From contig NZ_ATVD01000006.1 of NCBI RefSeq assembly GCF_000420545.1, positions 62,001 to 126,000 of the forward strand: DNA of 64,000 bases. Direction: 5' to 3'. This document shows positions 26,753-35,818 of the stretch, piece after piece; position 1 is the first letter of the stretch; every line of letters starts with the position of its first letter. The position numbers and the translations under genes are program-made. The notes under the pieces are model-generated. The model made no database searches. It saw only the letters and a list, made by a program, of their open reading frames with translations, and was not told the origin of the DNA. The DNA is from Arenimonas oryziterrae DSM 21050 = YC6267 (GTDB taxonomy: Bacteria > Pseudomonadota > Gammaproteobacteria > Xanthomonadales > Xanthomonadaceae).

Positions 26753-27367
26753 ATGCTCCAGATCCTCGCCGTCGCCCTGCTCTCCATTCTGTCCGGCGTG
26801 CTGCTTTCGAGCGGTGCGATGAGCTGGCCTATCCGGCCGGGCCTGGTCGGCTGCGCGGCCCTGCTGGTCAGCGCTTGGGCCGCCCGGCGCTACTGGCAGG
26901 GTCTGCGCGTCGAGGACGGACCCGGCTCGCCCGAACGCGCGCTCTGGCATGGCCTGGCGAGCTTCGGGCTGTTGTTCGGACATCTGTCGGCGACCGTGTG
27001 GACCCTGGGCCCTGTGCTGGAGATGCACAGCCTCGCGGGCCACGCGATGGCGCTGGACAACTGGACGCTGGTGCTCGGCGCGGTGGTCAGCTACGCGATC
27101 GCACGCGATCCCGAGCCGCGCCACGACGAACGCGACGCGATGATCCGGGCGCAGGGCGAACGCGTCGGGCATGCCACCCTGCTGCTCCTGCTGCTGCCTC
27201 TGATCCTCGCGCTGGGTTTCGGCGCACACACCATGGTGGGTCGCGCCAACCAGCCGATGCTCGCGCATGTCCTCATCCTCATCGTGATGCTGCGCTGCCT
27301 CGCGCAGCACATCGCGCAACTGCGCCTGTATTGGCTCGACACCTGCGCGGAACGGAGCGCGGCATGA
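26753..27367 (+). CDS. Integral membrane protein paired with an XRE regulator
   Basis: A 204-residue protein with about six hydrophobic segments (LQILAVALLSILSGVLL, PGLVGCAALLVSAWAA, LASFGLLFGHLSATVW, LVLGAVVSYAIA, LLLLLLPLILALGFG, LAHVLILIVMLRCLA). A loop contains RDPEPRHDERDAMIRAQGER, resembling the DERE/DERD segment seen in small bacterial membrane proteins that are encoded next to YozG-like regulators. I do not know the function. Its stop overlaps the ATG of the XRE gene, so the two form a coupled operon. The ATG at 26753 is chosen over an earlier GTG at 26687, which lies upstream of the predicted transcription start. Confidence 0.78.
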   Translation: MLQILAVALLSILSGVLLSSGAMSWPIRPGLVGCAALLVSAWAARRYWQGLRVEDGPGSPERALWHGLASFGLLFGHLSATVWTLGPVLEMHSLAGHAMALDNWTLVLGAVVSYAIARDPEPRHDERDAMIRAQGERVGHATLLLLLLPLILALGFGAHTMVGRANQPMLAHVLILIVMLRCLAQHIAQLRLYWLDTCAERSAA

Positions 27368-27609
27368 GCACGACGCCGGGCACCGCGCTCGACAACCAGT
27401 TGCGACGCCTGCGTTTCGAGCACGGCGAGATGACCCAGGACGCCTTGGCACGCGCGGTCGGCATCACGCGGCAGACGATCGTCGCGCTCGAAGGCGGGCG
27501 TTACGCACCGTCACTGGAACTGGCGATGCGTATCGCCGATGTGTTCGGTCGCCGCGTCGACGAAGTTTTCTATTGGCGCAACGGCTCGCCACCGCCACCG
27601 AAAATCTGA
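27364..27609 (+). CDS. Small XRE/Cro-type transcriptional regulator (YozG-like)
   Basis: An 81-residue DNA-binding protein that is essentially one HTH_3 domain: LDNQLRRLRFEHGEMTQDALARAVGITRQTIVALEGGRYAPSLELAMRIADVFGRRVDEVFYW. The ATG overlaps the stop of the upstream membrane protein. Short regulators of this type usually control their own membrane-protein neighbour; the repeated site at 26720-26750 is the probable target. Confidence 0.9.
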   Translation: MSTTPGTALDNQLRRLRFEHGEMTQDALARAVGITRQTIVALEGGRYAPSLELAMRIADVFGRRVDEVFYWRNGSPPPPKI

Positions 27610-27677
27610 CCGCGCAGCCGACGTCCAAACAGTTGGTTTCAAATCCCCTCTGCACCCGATCTCTCAGGGAGCTCACG

Positions 27678-28958
27678 ATGCGCTTTGCCAAAAATTCTTC
27701 CCCGCACCGCCGGACCACCCGCAACGCCCTTGTTTGTCTGGCGATCGCCGGCGCGGTCTGGGCGGGATTCCGGATGTTCGAACCGGTCCTGACCTGGAGC
27801 AGCGGCTGGCAGCCCCTGCCGCAAGCGCTAGAGGCTGTCGCCACCGCGAACACGCACTTCGCCGATCCCGCTTGGGCGACCGTCGCCGCCCAAGCGGACT
27901 CGCAACTGCGCGAAGCGCGCGTCCGTCTGCAGGCGCCGGCCGTGTCTGCCGCGATCATGATCGATGGCAAACGCGTCTGGGCCTCGGCCACCGGCCTGGC
28001 CGATATCGCGCAAGGACGTCCGGTGGATCTGGATTCGAGTTTCCGTCTCGGCAGCACGTCCAAGGCAGTCAATGCCCTCGCGGTCGGCCGACAGATCGAC
28101 GCGGGCAAACTCGATATCGACCGCTCCGTGCGCGCCTATCTGCCCGATCTGCCGGCGAGCTACGACGCGGTCACCACGCGCCTGGCGATCAGCCACACCG
28201 CCGGCATTCCCGACTATTCGCTATGCCTGTGTTTTCCGATCTGGGAGCACAAGAACCGTCGGCACTTCGACAGCGTTCGCGCGGCCTTGCATGTGTTCGA
28301 GGACCGGCCGCTGCTGTTCCGACCCGGCGAAGGCTTTTCATACAGCAGCTACGGCGCGAACGTCGCCGGCGCGGTCGTGGAAGCGACCGCGGGACGGCCG
28401 TACAACCGCTTTGTCGCCGACGCGGTGCTGCAGCCGCTGGGCATGACCCACAGCGCCGCGGACGTGGCCGGCGCCGAGAATCGGCATCGCGTGATGTTCT
28501 ATGAAGTCACCGAAGGTCAGTACAAACCCGCCGACCCGGTCGACAACAGCATCCGCTATCCGTCCGGCGGCCTGCTGTCCACGCCCAGCGACATGCTCGC
28601 GTTGGGCCAGGCCTTTCTCGACGATGGCTTCCTGACAGCGGGCACGCGCGCGCGTCTGCTGACCCCGCAAAAACTGCGCGACGGCCGCGACAACGAGCAG
28701 GGCTACGCGCTTGGCATGCGCGTGTTCGCGGGCAAGAAACTGCTCAACGACACGGTCACGACGCGTTTCTACAGTCATCACGGCACGGCGGTGGGTAGCA
28801 CCTCGTACTTCGGCATCTATCCGGACTACGGGCTGGTCGTGTCGGTGATGATGAACAAGGGCCAGGAGAACGTCGACGCGATCGCGCCGGAGGCGAACCG
28901 GCTGGTCGAGTTGTTTCTCGCGGAGAAGCAGCGTCGGGCCGCCGGCGCGGCGCACTGA
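27678..28958 (+). CDS. Membrane-anchored serine hydrolase of the beta-lactamase/class C PBP family
   Basis: A 426-residue protein with an N-terminal membrane anchor (about 14-33). The beta-lactamase-fold domain has the active-site tetrad STSK (Ser126, Lys129) in GSTSKAVNAL, the Tyr motif YSSYGAN, an ISHTAGIPDY segment, SGGLLSTPSDM and HHGTAVGSTS near the usual KTG position. These enzymes are typically D-amino-acid peptidases or esterases rather than antibiotic-resistance lactamases. A good RBS (AGGGAG) precedes the ATG. It follows the XRE gene by 68 nt and could be cotranscribed with it. Confidence 0.87.
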   Translation: MRFAKNSSPHRRTTRNALVCLAIAGAVWAGFRMFEPVLTWSSGWQPLPQALEAVATANTHFADPAWATVAAQADSQLREARVRLQAPAVSAAIMIDGKRVWASATGLADIAQGRPVDLDSSFRLGSTSKAVNALAVGRQIDAGKLDIDRSVRAYLPDLPASYDAVTTRLAISHTAGIPDYSLCLCFPIWEHKNRRHFDSVRAALHVFEDRPLLFRPGEGFSYSSYGANVAGAVVEATAGRPYNRFVADAVLQPLGMTHSAADVAGAENRHRVMFYEVTEGQYKPADPVDNSIRYPSGGLLSTPSDMLALGQAFLDDGFLTAGTRARLLTPQKLRDGRDNEQGYALGMRVFAGKKLLNDTVTTRFYSHHGTAVGSTSYFGIYPDYGLVVSVMMNKGQENVDAIAPEANRLVELFLAEKQRRAAGAAH

Positions 28959-28968
28959 GAGGACGGGG

Positions 28969-29009
28969 CAGGCATCGCGACCGAAGCGATTCTCATCCGG
29001 CGATGCCTG
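28969..29009. other. Hairpin-forming inverted repeat after the serine hydrolase gene
   Basis: A perfect 10-bp stem, CAGGCATCGC (28969-28978) with GCGATGCCTG (29000-29009), encloses a 21-nt loop just after the stop codon at 28958. There is no T-run, so it is weakly supported as a terminator. Confidence 0.4.
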
Positions 29010-29045
29010 GCCTATGCTGATCGCCCCGCCTCATTGGTCCTGCCC

Positions 29046-29267
29046 ATGCAACGCATCGAATTCCCGCTGGACCGCGACCATGTCGAACTGCATCACCTGC
29101 TCAAGCTGGTAGGCGTGGCCGACAGCGGCGGGCGCGGCAAGATGATCGTGGCCAGCGGCGACGTTCGTGTCGACGGCGCGGTCGAACTGCGCAAGACCTG
29201 CAAGATCCGTGCAGGGCAGACGGTGCAGCTCGAGGGCATCGAGATCGCGGTGGTCGCGGCGACGTAA
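29046..29267 (+). CDS. ybcJ: S4-domain RNA-binding protein, YbcJ-like
   Basis: A 73-residue protein made of one S4 domain: LHHLLKLVGVADSGGRGKMIVASGDVRVDGAVELRKTCKIRAGQTVQLEG. The length matches E. coli YbcJ (about 70 residues), a free-standing S4 protein associated with ribosomes/RNA. ATG at 29046 is preferred to the upstream in-frame TTG at 29034. It is a single gene, convergent with a small Arg-rich gene. Confidence 0.85.
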   Translation: MQRIEFPLDRDHVELHHLLKLVGVADSGGRGKMIVASGDVRVDGAVELRKTCKIRAGQTVQLEGIEIAVVAAT

Positions 29268-29296
29268 GGTTCGCGAGGCCGCCAGCGCGCGGGCGC

Positions 29297-29533
29297 CTAC
29301 AGGTTGGAGCCGTTTTCCCAGGTGCGGCGCGGGCGGCGGTCTTTTTTCGAGCGGCGATCGTTCTGGAAGCGCAATTCCTGGCGGCGGTCTTCGAGCTGCC
29401 GGCGGTCGTGCGCGTCGCGCGTGTTCGGATGGAAATTCGCGCGTCCGGTCACCGGCTTTGGCGCCTCGCCATCCAGCGGTTCCAGTTCCAGGGTCTGATA
29501 GCGGAGGATCGGGGGGTTGGGGTTCGTGCTCAT
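29297..29533 (-). CDS. Small Arg/Asp-rich hypothetical protein
   Basis: A 78-residue highly charged protein. The C-terminal half has repeated DRR units (AHDRRQLEDRRQELRFQNDRR, then KKDRRPR), likely disordered or helical and possibly RNA-binding. There is no signal or membrane segment. It fills the gap between ybcJ and the GNAT gene on the opposite strand, and AGGG precedes the ATG. No family is recognised. The composition could be a by-product of GC-rich frames, so it is less certain than its neighbours. Confidence 0.55.
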   Translation of the reverse strand: MSTNPNPPILRYQTLELEPLDGEAPKPVTGRANFHPNTRDAHDRRQLEDRRQELRFQNDRRSKKDRRPRRTWENGSNL

Positions 29534-29710
29534 GGGGCCCTCGGGTTGCGGACCGCACCGGATCGGGGTGCGTCAAAAGGGCTCAACGAGGTTCGAAAGC
29601 GCAGGCGGCCACCCTCTTCCGCCGTGCCGATCCCGCCCTGTACGCTGCGAAATCCGGCGGACGCGAGCAGAGCGTGCCCGCCGCCGATTTCCGCCGCGGA
29701 GCGCCCGTCC

Positions 29711-30214
29711 ATGCCTGATGCCGTCGTCACCCTGCGCGCTGCGAGACCGCGCGATTTCGCCGCGATCCTCGGCCTGAACGCCGAATCCGTGCACTACCTC
29801 AGCCCGATGGACGCCGCGCGCCTGGAGCGTCTCGATGCGCAGTCGGCGTATCACCGCGTCGTCGAGATCGACGGCGAGGTCGTCGCCTTCCTGCTGGCGC
29901 TGCGCGAAGGCGCGAACTACGACAGTCCGAACTATCGCTGGTTCAGCGAGGCCTACGACCGTTTTCTGTACATCGATCGCGTGGTGGTGTCGGCGCAGCA
30001 GCAGGGTCGGGGTCTGGGTGCGCTGCTGTACGACGATCTGTTCGCGTTCGCGCGCACCGAAGCGATCGATCCGATCACCTGCGAATTCGACATCGACCCG
30101 CCGAACGAAGCCTCGCGGCGCTTCCATGCGCGCTACGGTTTTCTCGAAGTCGGCACGCAGCAGGTCGCGGACGGCAAGAAGCGCGTTTCCCTGCAGGCGG
30201 CCCCGGTGCGCTGA
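29711..30214 (+). CDS. GNAT-family N-acetyltransferase
   Basis: A 167-residue acetyl-CoA-dependent acyltransferase. The acetyl-CoA pyrophosphate-binding loop is QQGRGLGALLYDDL (Q/R-x-x-G-x-G/A), preceded by the strand FLYIDRVVVSA and followed by ITCEFDIDPPNEASRRFHARYGFLEVGTQ, the typical motif-B region. It resembles the acetyltransferase group with the DPPN(E/P)xS signature. The substrate is unknown. ATG at 29711 has GGAG upstream. A REP-like palindrome follows it. Confidence 0.88.
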   Translation: MPDAVVTLRAARPRDFAAILGLNAESVHYLSPMDAARLERLDAQSAYHRVVEIDGEVVAFLLALREGANYDSPNYRWFSEAYDRFLYIDRVVVSAQQQGRGLGALLYDDLFAFARTEAIDPITCEFDIDPPNEASRRFHARYGFLEVGTQQVADGKKRVSLQAAPVR

Positions 30215-30238
30215 CGGTGCCGAAATGATGCCTACCGG

Positions 30239-30282
30239 TCGCCGGCAAACCGGCTCCTGCGTAGGAGCCAGCTTGCGGGCGA
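30239..30282. repeat. REP-like palindromic element
   Basis: The left arm (30239-30258) and right arm (30263-30282) are 20 nt each and complementary except at three positions, with a 4-nt loop. The right arm, AGGAGCCAGCTTGCGGGCGA, is the form of REP element common in Pseudomonas and Xanthomonas relatives (GTAGGAGCGAGCTTGCTCGCGA type). It sits between the convergent GNAT and PA2169-family genes. Confidence 0.8.
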
Positions 30283-30285
30283 TAC

Positions 30286-30732
30286 TTACGCGGCGTTCTT
30301 CAAGGCCAACTTCCGATCGCGCATGGAGTTGTGACACTCGCGGATGATTGGGGCCAGGCGGTCGAGCACGGCGCGTGCGGGGGCCGAGGTTTCCTTGTCG
30401 GCGATCGCGTCGGTGAAGGCCTTCAGCAGGCGATCCTCGGACTCTTCGAGCTGGGCGACATAGGCGTAATCCTTGTTGCCGACCAGGGCGCGCAGATCGC
30501 CGTAGATCTTGCCGATCTCGCCGACAAGGGTGCCCGCCGTCGTCGGCTTGTCGCCTTCGGCCCGGATTTCGCCCGACAGGCTCTGCACGATGTCGTTCTT
30601 GACGGACGCCATCCGCGTAAACACCGTCTTCAGCGCGGGATCGTCGACCTTGGCTGCCGCGTGCTCGTAGAAATCCTTGCCGTCGCGGGCAATGGAAACG
30701 AGGTCGTTGAGATTCTTGTTGCTGTGGTTCAT
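30286..30732 (-). CDS. PA2169-family four-helix-bundle protein (DUF2383)
   Basis: A 148-residue all-helical protein: LNDLVSIARDGKDFYEHAAAKVDDPALKTVFTRMA..., with a ferritin-like four-helix layout and the C-terminal REC-H-N segment (IIRECHNSMRDRK). It is a member of the DUF2383/PA2169 family, found in stress-related contexts; its biochemical role is not known. The RBS AAGGAGTGAG precedes the ATG. The 294 bp upstream (30733-31026) hold no gene I can support; they must contain the promoters of this gene and of the divergent ABC transporter. Confidence 0.88.
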   Translation of the reverse strand: MNHSNKNLNDLVSIARDGKDFYEHAAAKVDDPALKTVFTRMASVKNDIVQSLSGEIRAEGDKPTTAGTLVGEIGKIYGDLRALVGNKDYAYVAQLEESEDRLLKAFTDAIADKETSAPARAVLDRLAPIIRECHNSMRDRKLALKNAA

Positions 30733-31026
30733 GGCTCACTCCTTGTGTTGCCGGGATTGCCGGACGGGACTGACCAACGATCGCGTTGCGCGATCGGCCC
30801 GCCGGAAAAATGAACCGCTGCCGAAAGAAACGCAGATCGGTCCATGTGCAGCGACCATAACGATCACGCCGTGAACAGGAAGTTATGCCCTGTGCGTGCA
30901 TTCACGCGCGCACAACATCCCACGCAGCTTCGTTCATCGGCGGACTGCAGCATCCCGTTTCCCGGACTAATCCCGAACGCCGGCATCGGCTAGCATGGGC
31001 GCCTGCCGCACGCACCGGGACCGTCC

Positions 31027-31964
<938 letters not shown>

Positions 31965-31968
<4 letters not shown>

Positions 31969-32726
31969 ACTGGCATGCGATCCGTGCGATCTACCGTTTC
32001 GAAATGGCGCGCACCTTCCGCACCATCACCCAGTCCATCGCCTCGCCGGTGCTGTCGACCTCGCTGTATTTCGTCGTGTTCGGTGCTGCGATCGGCTCGC
32101 GCATGGGCGACGTCGACGGCGTCAGCTACGGCGCCTTCATCATTCCCGGCTTGATCATGCTGGCCCTGCTCAACGAGAGCATCTCCAATGCCTCGTTCGG
32201 CATCTACATGCCCAAGTGGGCGGGTACGATCTTCGAACTGCTGTCGGCACCGGTGTCGTACGTGGAGATCGTCATCGGCTATGTCGGCGCGGCCGCGACC
32301 AAGTCGGTGATGCTCGGCGTGCTGATCCTGATCACGGCACGCGTGTTCGTGCCCTACGAGATCGCGCATCCGTTCTGGATGCTGTGCTTCCTGCTGTTGA
32401 CCGCGGTGACCTTCAGCCTGTTCGGTTTCATCATCGGCCTGTGGGCGGATGACTTCCAGAAACTGCAGGTGATCCCGCTGATGATCGTGACGCCACTGAC
32501 CTTCCTCGGCGGCGCGTTCTACTCGGTGAACATGCTGCCGCCGTTCTGGCAGAAGCTCACGCTGTTCAACCCGGTCGTCTATCTCATCAGCGCTTTCCGC
32601 TGGAGCTTCTACGGCCTGGCCGACGTCAACGTGGTCGTCAGCGTCACGGCGATTCTCGGGTTCCTCGCCCTGTGCCTGTCGGCGGTGTGGTGGATCTTCA
32701 GGACGGGGTGGAAGCTCAAGCAGTAG
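31965..32726 (+). CDS. ABC-2 type transporter permease (YadH-like)
   Basis: A 253-residue permease with six predicted membrane helices, starting [24 protein letters not shown]. It contains the ABC-2 signature around [40 protein letters not shown]. The start overlaps the stop of the ATPase gene; a longer upstream frame lies inside the ATPase and is rejected. The last 11 nt overlap the 3' end of the convergent LytTR gene. Confidence 0.93.
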
Positions 32727-33483
32727 GTCCGCCCGCCAGGCGATCTAGCAGCACGCCGACATACGTCCGGCTCGCCCGCACCAGGGTGCCGTCGTGCAGG
32801 CGCAGCAGGGCGTCGCGATTGGGCAGCGGCTGCCACTCGGCGACGCGATCGATGCGCACAATGGTCGAGCGATGCACGCGCAGAAACTGCCAGGGATCGA
32901 GCTGGCCGGACAGGCGGCTCAGCGATTCGCGCAGCAGGTAGCTGCGGCCCTTGCCATGCAGGGTCGCGTAGTCGCCGTCGGCTTCGATCCAGTCGACCTC
33001 GGCGGACGGCACGATCGTGATCCGGCGGCCCAGACGCACCTTGAAGCGGTCCAGGTAGTTGGGCGTCGGCGGCGAGGTCTGCGCCGAGACCGTATCGATG
33101 TCAGCCCGATCGTGACGGCGATGCGCATGCGCCCGGCGCGCACGCTCGAGCGCCTCCACGAAGCGTTCGTCGTCGACGGGTTTGAGCAGGTAATCGATCG
33201 CCTGCAGCTCGAAGGCGCGAACCGCGAAATTTTCGTAGGCCGTCAGCAGGATCGCCAGCGGCCGCACGTCGGCCGGTATCGCCGCCAACACCTCGAGGCC
33301 GGTCATGCCGGGCATTTGCACGTCGATGAAGACCAGATCCGGTGCTTGCGCCGCGATGCCGGCCAGCGCCGCGGGTCCGTCGCCGTATTCGCCGACCACC
33401 TCGACACCGGCATGCGCGGCCAGTCGCGCGATCACGCCGGTACGCGCCAACGGTTCGTCGTCGATCACGGCGACACGGATCAT
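32716..33483 (-). CDS. LytTR-family response regulator (second system)
   Basis: A 255-residue regulator. The receiver has DDEP, phosphorylatable Asp54 in [23 protein letters not shown] and YLLKPVD. The LytTR domain (about 150-255) contains [20 protein letters not shown] and [18 protein letters not shown]. Its ATG overlaps the stop of the cognate kinase upstream, so kinase precedes regulator, as in the first system. It ends 11 nt inside the ABC permease gene, convergently. Confidence 0.94.
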   Translation of the reverse strand: MIRVAVIDDEPLARTGVIARLAAHAGVEVVGEYGDGPAALAGIAAQAPDLVFIDVQMPGMTGLEVLAAIPADVRPLAILLTAYENFAVRAFELQAIDYLLKPVDDERFVEALERARRAHAHRRHDRADIDTVSAQTSPPTPNYLDRFKVRLGRRITIVPSAEVDWIEADGDYATLHGKGRSYLLRESLSRLSGQLDPWQFLRVHRSTIVRIDRVAEWQPLPNRDALLRLHDGTLVRASRTYVGVLLDRLAGGPTA

Positions 33484-34562
33484 GGCGTCGTCGCTTCCCG
33501 GAACGGCAGTTCCAGATGGATTTCGTAGCCGCCGTCGTCCCGGCCTTTCGCCGCGATCGCATGCGCACCGGGGTAGAGCATGGACAGACGCTCGGTCACG
33601 TTGCGCATGCCCACGCGCGGCGAGCCCGGCGCCACGTCATCATTCGCTGTAGTCGTCGGTACGCCGTCGTTGCGCACGCACAGATGCAAGCGGTCGCCGT
33701 CGCGCGAAACCATGATCTCCAAGGCGCCCGGATCGCGGCGCAAGGCGATGCCATGGCGGATCGCGTTCTCCACCAGGGGCTGCAGCACCAGATACGGCAC
33801 CTGCGCGCGCAGGATCTCGGGGCCGATCTGCCAGTGCACGCGCAGCTTGTCGCCCAGGCGCACTTTCTCGATGGCCAGGTAGGTTTCGGTCAGGGCCAGT
33901 TCCTCGGCGAGCGTGACTTCGTGACGATCGCCGCCGTCCAGGGTCGCGCGCAGGAATTCGCCGAGGCGCGCGAGCATATGCGTGGCCTCGCGGCTGCGGC
34001 CGTCGGTGACCAGGGACGAGATCGCGTTGAGCGTGTTGAACAGGAAATGCGGGTGCAGCTGGTAGCGCAGCGCGCGCAGCTCCGCATCGAGCGCGAGCGA
34101 GGTCGCTTGCAGACGTCGCGCCTGTTCCTGCTTGAGCTCGGCGTAGTAGGCCACGACGGCGTGAATCGCACAGAAGGCGATCAGCGCCAGCCAGCAGCCT
34201 TCGAGACCGCCGAACATTCTCGACCACGCGAAATTCGGCGATAGGCCCCACCCCGCGACAACCGCCATCGCAACGCCCAGCACGTTGTTGGCGACCGACA
34301 TCGCATAGGTGACCGACAACAGGATCACGGCAGTCGCCCAAAGCGCCGCGCGCCGATGCCAAAGCGCGCGTTGCAGGGCGGTCAGCGGCACGGTCCACAG
34401 CAGATAGGCGACGAGGTACAGCACGCGATACGCCGTGCCATGACCATGCCCGAGTTCCGGCAGCGCCATCACCACCAGGCACAGGCCGACCGGCAATCCC
34501 GCCAGCAGCGGCAGCCAGAACGGCGGCATCGTGCGCGGTTCGGGGTCGAGGGCTGGGGACAT
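33480..34562 (-). CDS. LytS-type sensor histidine kinase (second system)
   Basis: A 360-residue kinase. About five to six membrane helices occupy residues 12-155. The phosphoacceptor motif is LHPHFLFNTLNAISSLV with His172, the N-box LVENAIRHGIAL, then a region ending PRVGMRNVTERLSMLYPG in the ATP lid. The open frame continues upstream to 34784, but that part is translation of the palindromic repeats at 34616-34771, so I took the ATG at 34562. ATG at 34529 (MPPFWLPLLAG) is an alternative. No dedicated sensor domain is visible. Confidence 0.92.
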   Translation of the reverse strand: MSPALDPEPRTMPPFWLPLLAGLPVGLCLVVMALPELGHGHGTAYRVLYLVAYLLWTVPLTALQRALWHRRAALWATAVILLSVTYAMSVANNVLGVAMAVVAGWGLSPNFAWSRMFGGLEGCWLALIAFCAIHAVVAYYAELKQEQARRLQATSLALDAELRALRYQLHPHFLFNTLNAISSLVTDGRSREATHMLARLGEFLRATLDGGDRHEVTLAEELALTETYLAIEKVRLGDKLRVHWQIGPEILRAQVPYLVLQPLVENAIRHGIALRRDPGALEIMVSRDGDRLHLCVRNDGVPTTTANDDVAPGSPRVGMRNVTERLSMLYPGAHAIAAKGRDDGGYEIHLELPFREATTP

Positions 34563-34615
34563 AGACGAAAGACCTTTGGCGCGAAAATTCCGTTGCGATG
34601 ATGCCATTGAGCGGG

Positions 34616-34771
34616 CCCTCATCCGCCCTGCGGGCACCTTCTCCCCGGTGGGGAGAAGGGAAGAGCTTCCCCTCATCCGCCCTGCGGGCACCTTCTCCCC
34701 GGTGGGGAGAAGGGAATCTCGCCGCAGCAGGTGACTCCCTCTCCCCGACGGGGAGAGGGCCGGGGTGAGGG
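34616..34771. repeat. Cluster of three palindromic intergenic repeats
   Basis: Two identical 47-nt units at 34616-34662 and 34670-34716 each contain the palindrome CTTCTCCCC...GGGGAGAAG behind CCCTCATCCGCCCTGCGGG. A third, related unit in inverted orientation lies at 34736-34771 (CCCTCTCCCC, GACG-type loop, then GGGGAGAGGGCCGGGGTGAGGG). It is related to the pair at 61510-61602. The elements lie between the LytS-type kinase and the next gene on the same strand, and may end or stabilise transcripts. Confidence 0.85.
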
Positions 34772-34784
34772 CACGCCACTCCAA

Positions 34785-35297
34785 TCAGCGACCGTCGCCC
34801 TTCTTCTCCGGCACATTCACCGACCAGATCACCGACACGATGCGCCACCCGTCTTCAGTACGCACCAGCTGCCACGACTCCTGCCCGTAGTTGCTGGCGA
34901 CGCCATTGCCGATGAAGACATAGTCGAAACTCACCGCCGCCACATCGCCATCGCTGTCGATGCGGATATTGTTGAAGGTCTCTTCGGTACTTTCCTTGTC
35001 GGCGACGATGTTGTCGATGAAGCTCAGCGGGTTGTGCCCGGGATTGGAACGCACCTTGCCCAGGGTCGGATTCTTGACGCGGTAGCGCTGCACCGTCGCG
35101 TCGCTGTTGACCGACTGCCAGCTCACCGTGCCCGGCGCGAACAGCGCGAGGAAGCGGTCCTTGTCCTTGTCGATGATGGCGGTGCGGAAAGATTCGATGA
35201 CCTGGCGGATGCCGGCCTCGCGTTCGGGCGTCGGCGTGTTCGCGAACGCGGTCAGGGGCAGCAGGGCAAGAAATACGGAGCAGAAGAGCTTTTTCAT
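34785..35297 (-). CDS. Secreted SnoaL/NTF2-like protein
   Basis: A 170-residue protein with a signal peptide (MKKLFCSVFLALLPLTAFA). The mature part has the NTF2-like/DUF4440 pattern: REAGIRQVIESFRTAIIDKDKDRFLALFAPGTVSW, SFDYVFIGNGVASNYGQESWQLVRTEDGWRIVSVIWSV. This cone-shaped fold serves as a binding pocket or lyase, and the role is unknown. The much longer open frame upstream to 35924 does not look coding; the ATG at 35297 with its signal peptide is the clear start. Confidence 0.83.
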   Translation of the reverse strand: MKKLFCSVFLALLPLTAFANTPTPEREAGIRQVIESFRTAIIDKDKDRFLALFAPGTVSWQSVNSDATVQRYRVKNPTLGKVRSNPGHNPLSFIDNIVADKESTEETFNNIRIDSDGDVAAVSFDYVFIGNGVASNYGQESWQLVRTEDGWRIVSVIWSVNVPEKKGDGR

Positions 35298-35519
35298 GGG
35301 AGTTCTCGCGGGGTTTCGGTGACAGGCGAGGCGATTAAAGCCGGGACGCGACACGGCAACCAGCGTCACCACCACCTTTTGCGACCAGCCGGTATCGCCC
35401 TGCGCCGAACCGGCGCGCGTCGCTCGGGAGAGGCGAGCTTGCCGATCGAAAATGAACGGGTACCGCTCACGCCCGAATGCGCGGACAATCACAGCGCGCC
35501 TCCCCAGGAAATTCCAAGC

Positions 35520-35714
35520 ATGTCCCTCCCCCCGATTCCGCCGCAAAAAGGCCTCAAGTCGCGCCAGGCCAAGGCCGATGCGCTCGCGGCCGACGTGCAT
35601 GCGCTGGCGCGGCAATACGAGACGATGGGCGACAACATGGTCGCCCGCGTCGCCGATGAACTGAACATCTCCGCGCGTCTGGTGCGGGAAATCCTCGACC
35701 AGCCCGCCCGATAG
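35520..35714 (+). CDS. Small hypothetical protein with C-terminal helix-turn-helix-like segment
   Basis: A 64-residue protein (MSLPPIPPQKGLKSRQAKADALAADVHALARQYETMGDNMVARVADELNISARLVREILDQ, abbreviated by its ends here). An RBS (CAGGAA) precedes the ATG. The last 25 residues, VARVADELNISARLVREIL, read like a recognition helix pair. It is monocistronic and of unknown function. Confidence 0.55.
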   Translation: MSLPPIPPQKGLKSRQAKADALAADVHALARQYETMGDNMVARVADELNISARLVREILDQPAR

Positions 35715-35818
35715 GCCCGCGCACCCCCGGCATCCTGCGTGATGCCCGTCACCGATCACCCATTCCGGGTGTGGGATGATCCGGCGCAACCCCCAGTGGA
35801 TTCCTGCGATCCCCGGCG

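Noticed and set aside
34616-34716. Tandem 47-nt repeats as a possible CRISPR array
   Set aside because: There are only two direct copies with a 7-nt gap and an internal palindrome; there are no spacers and no cas genes.
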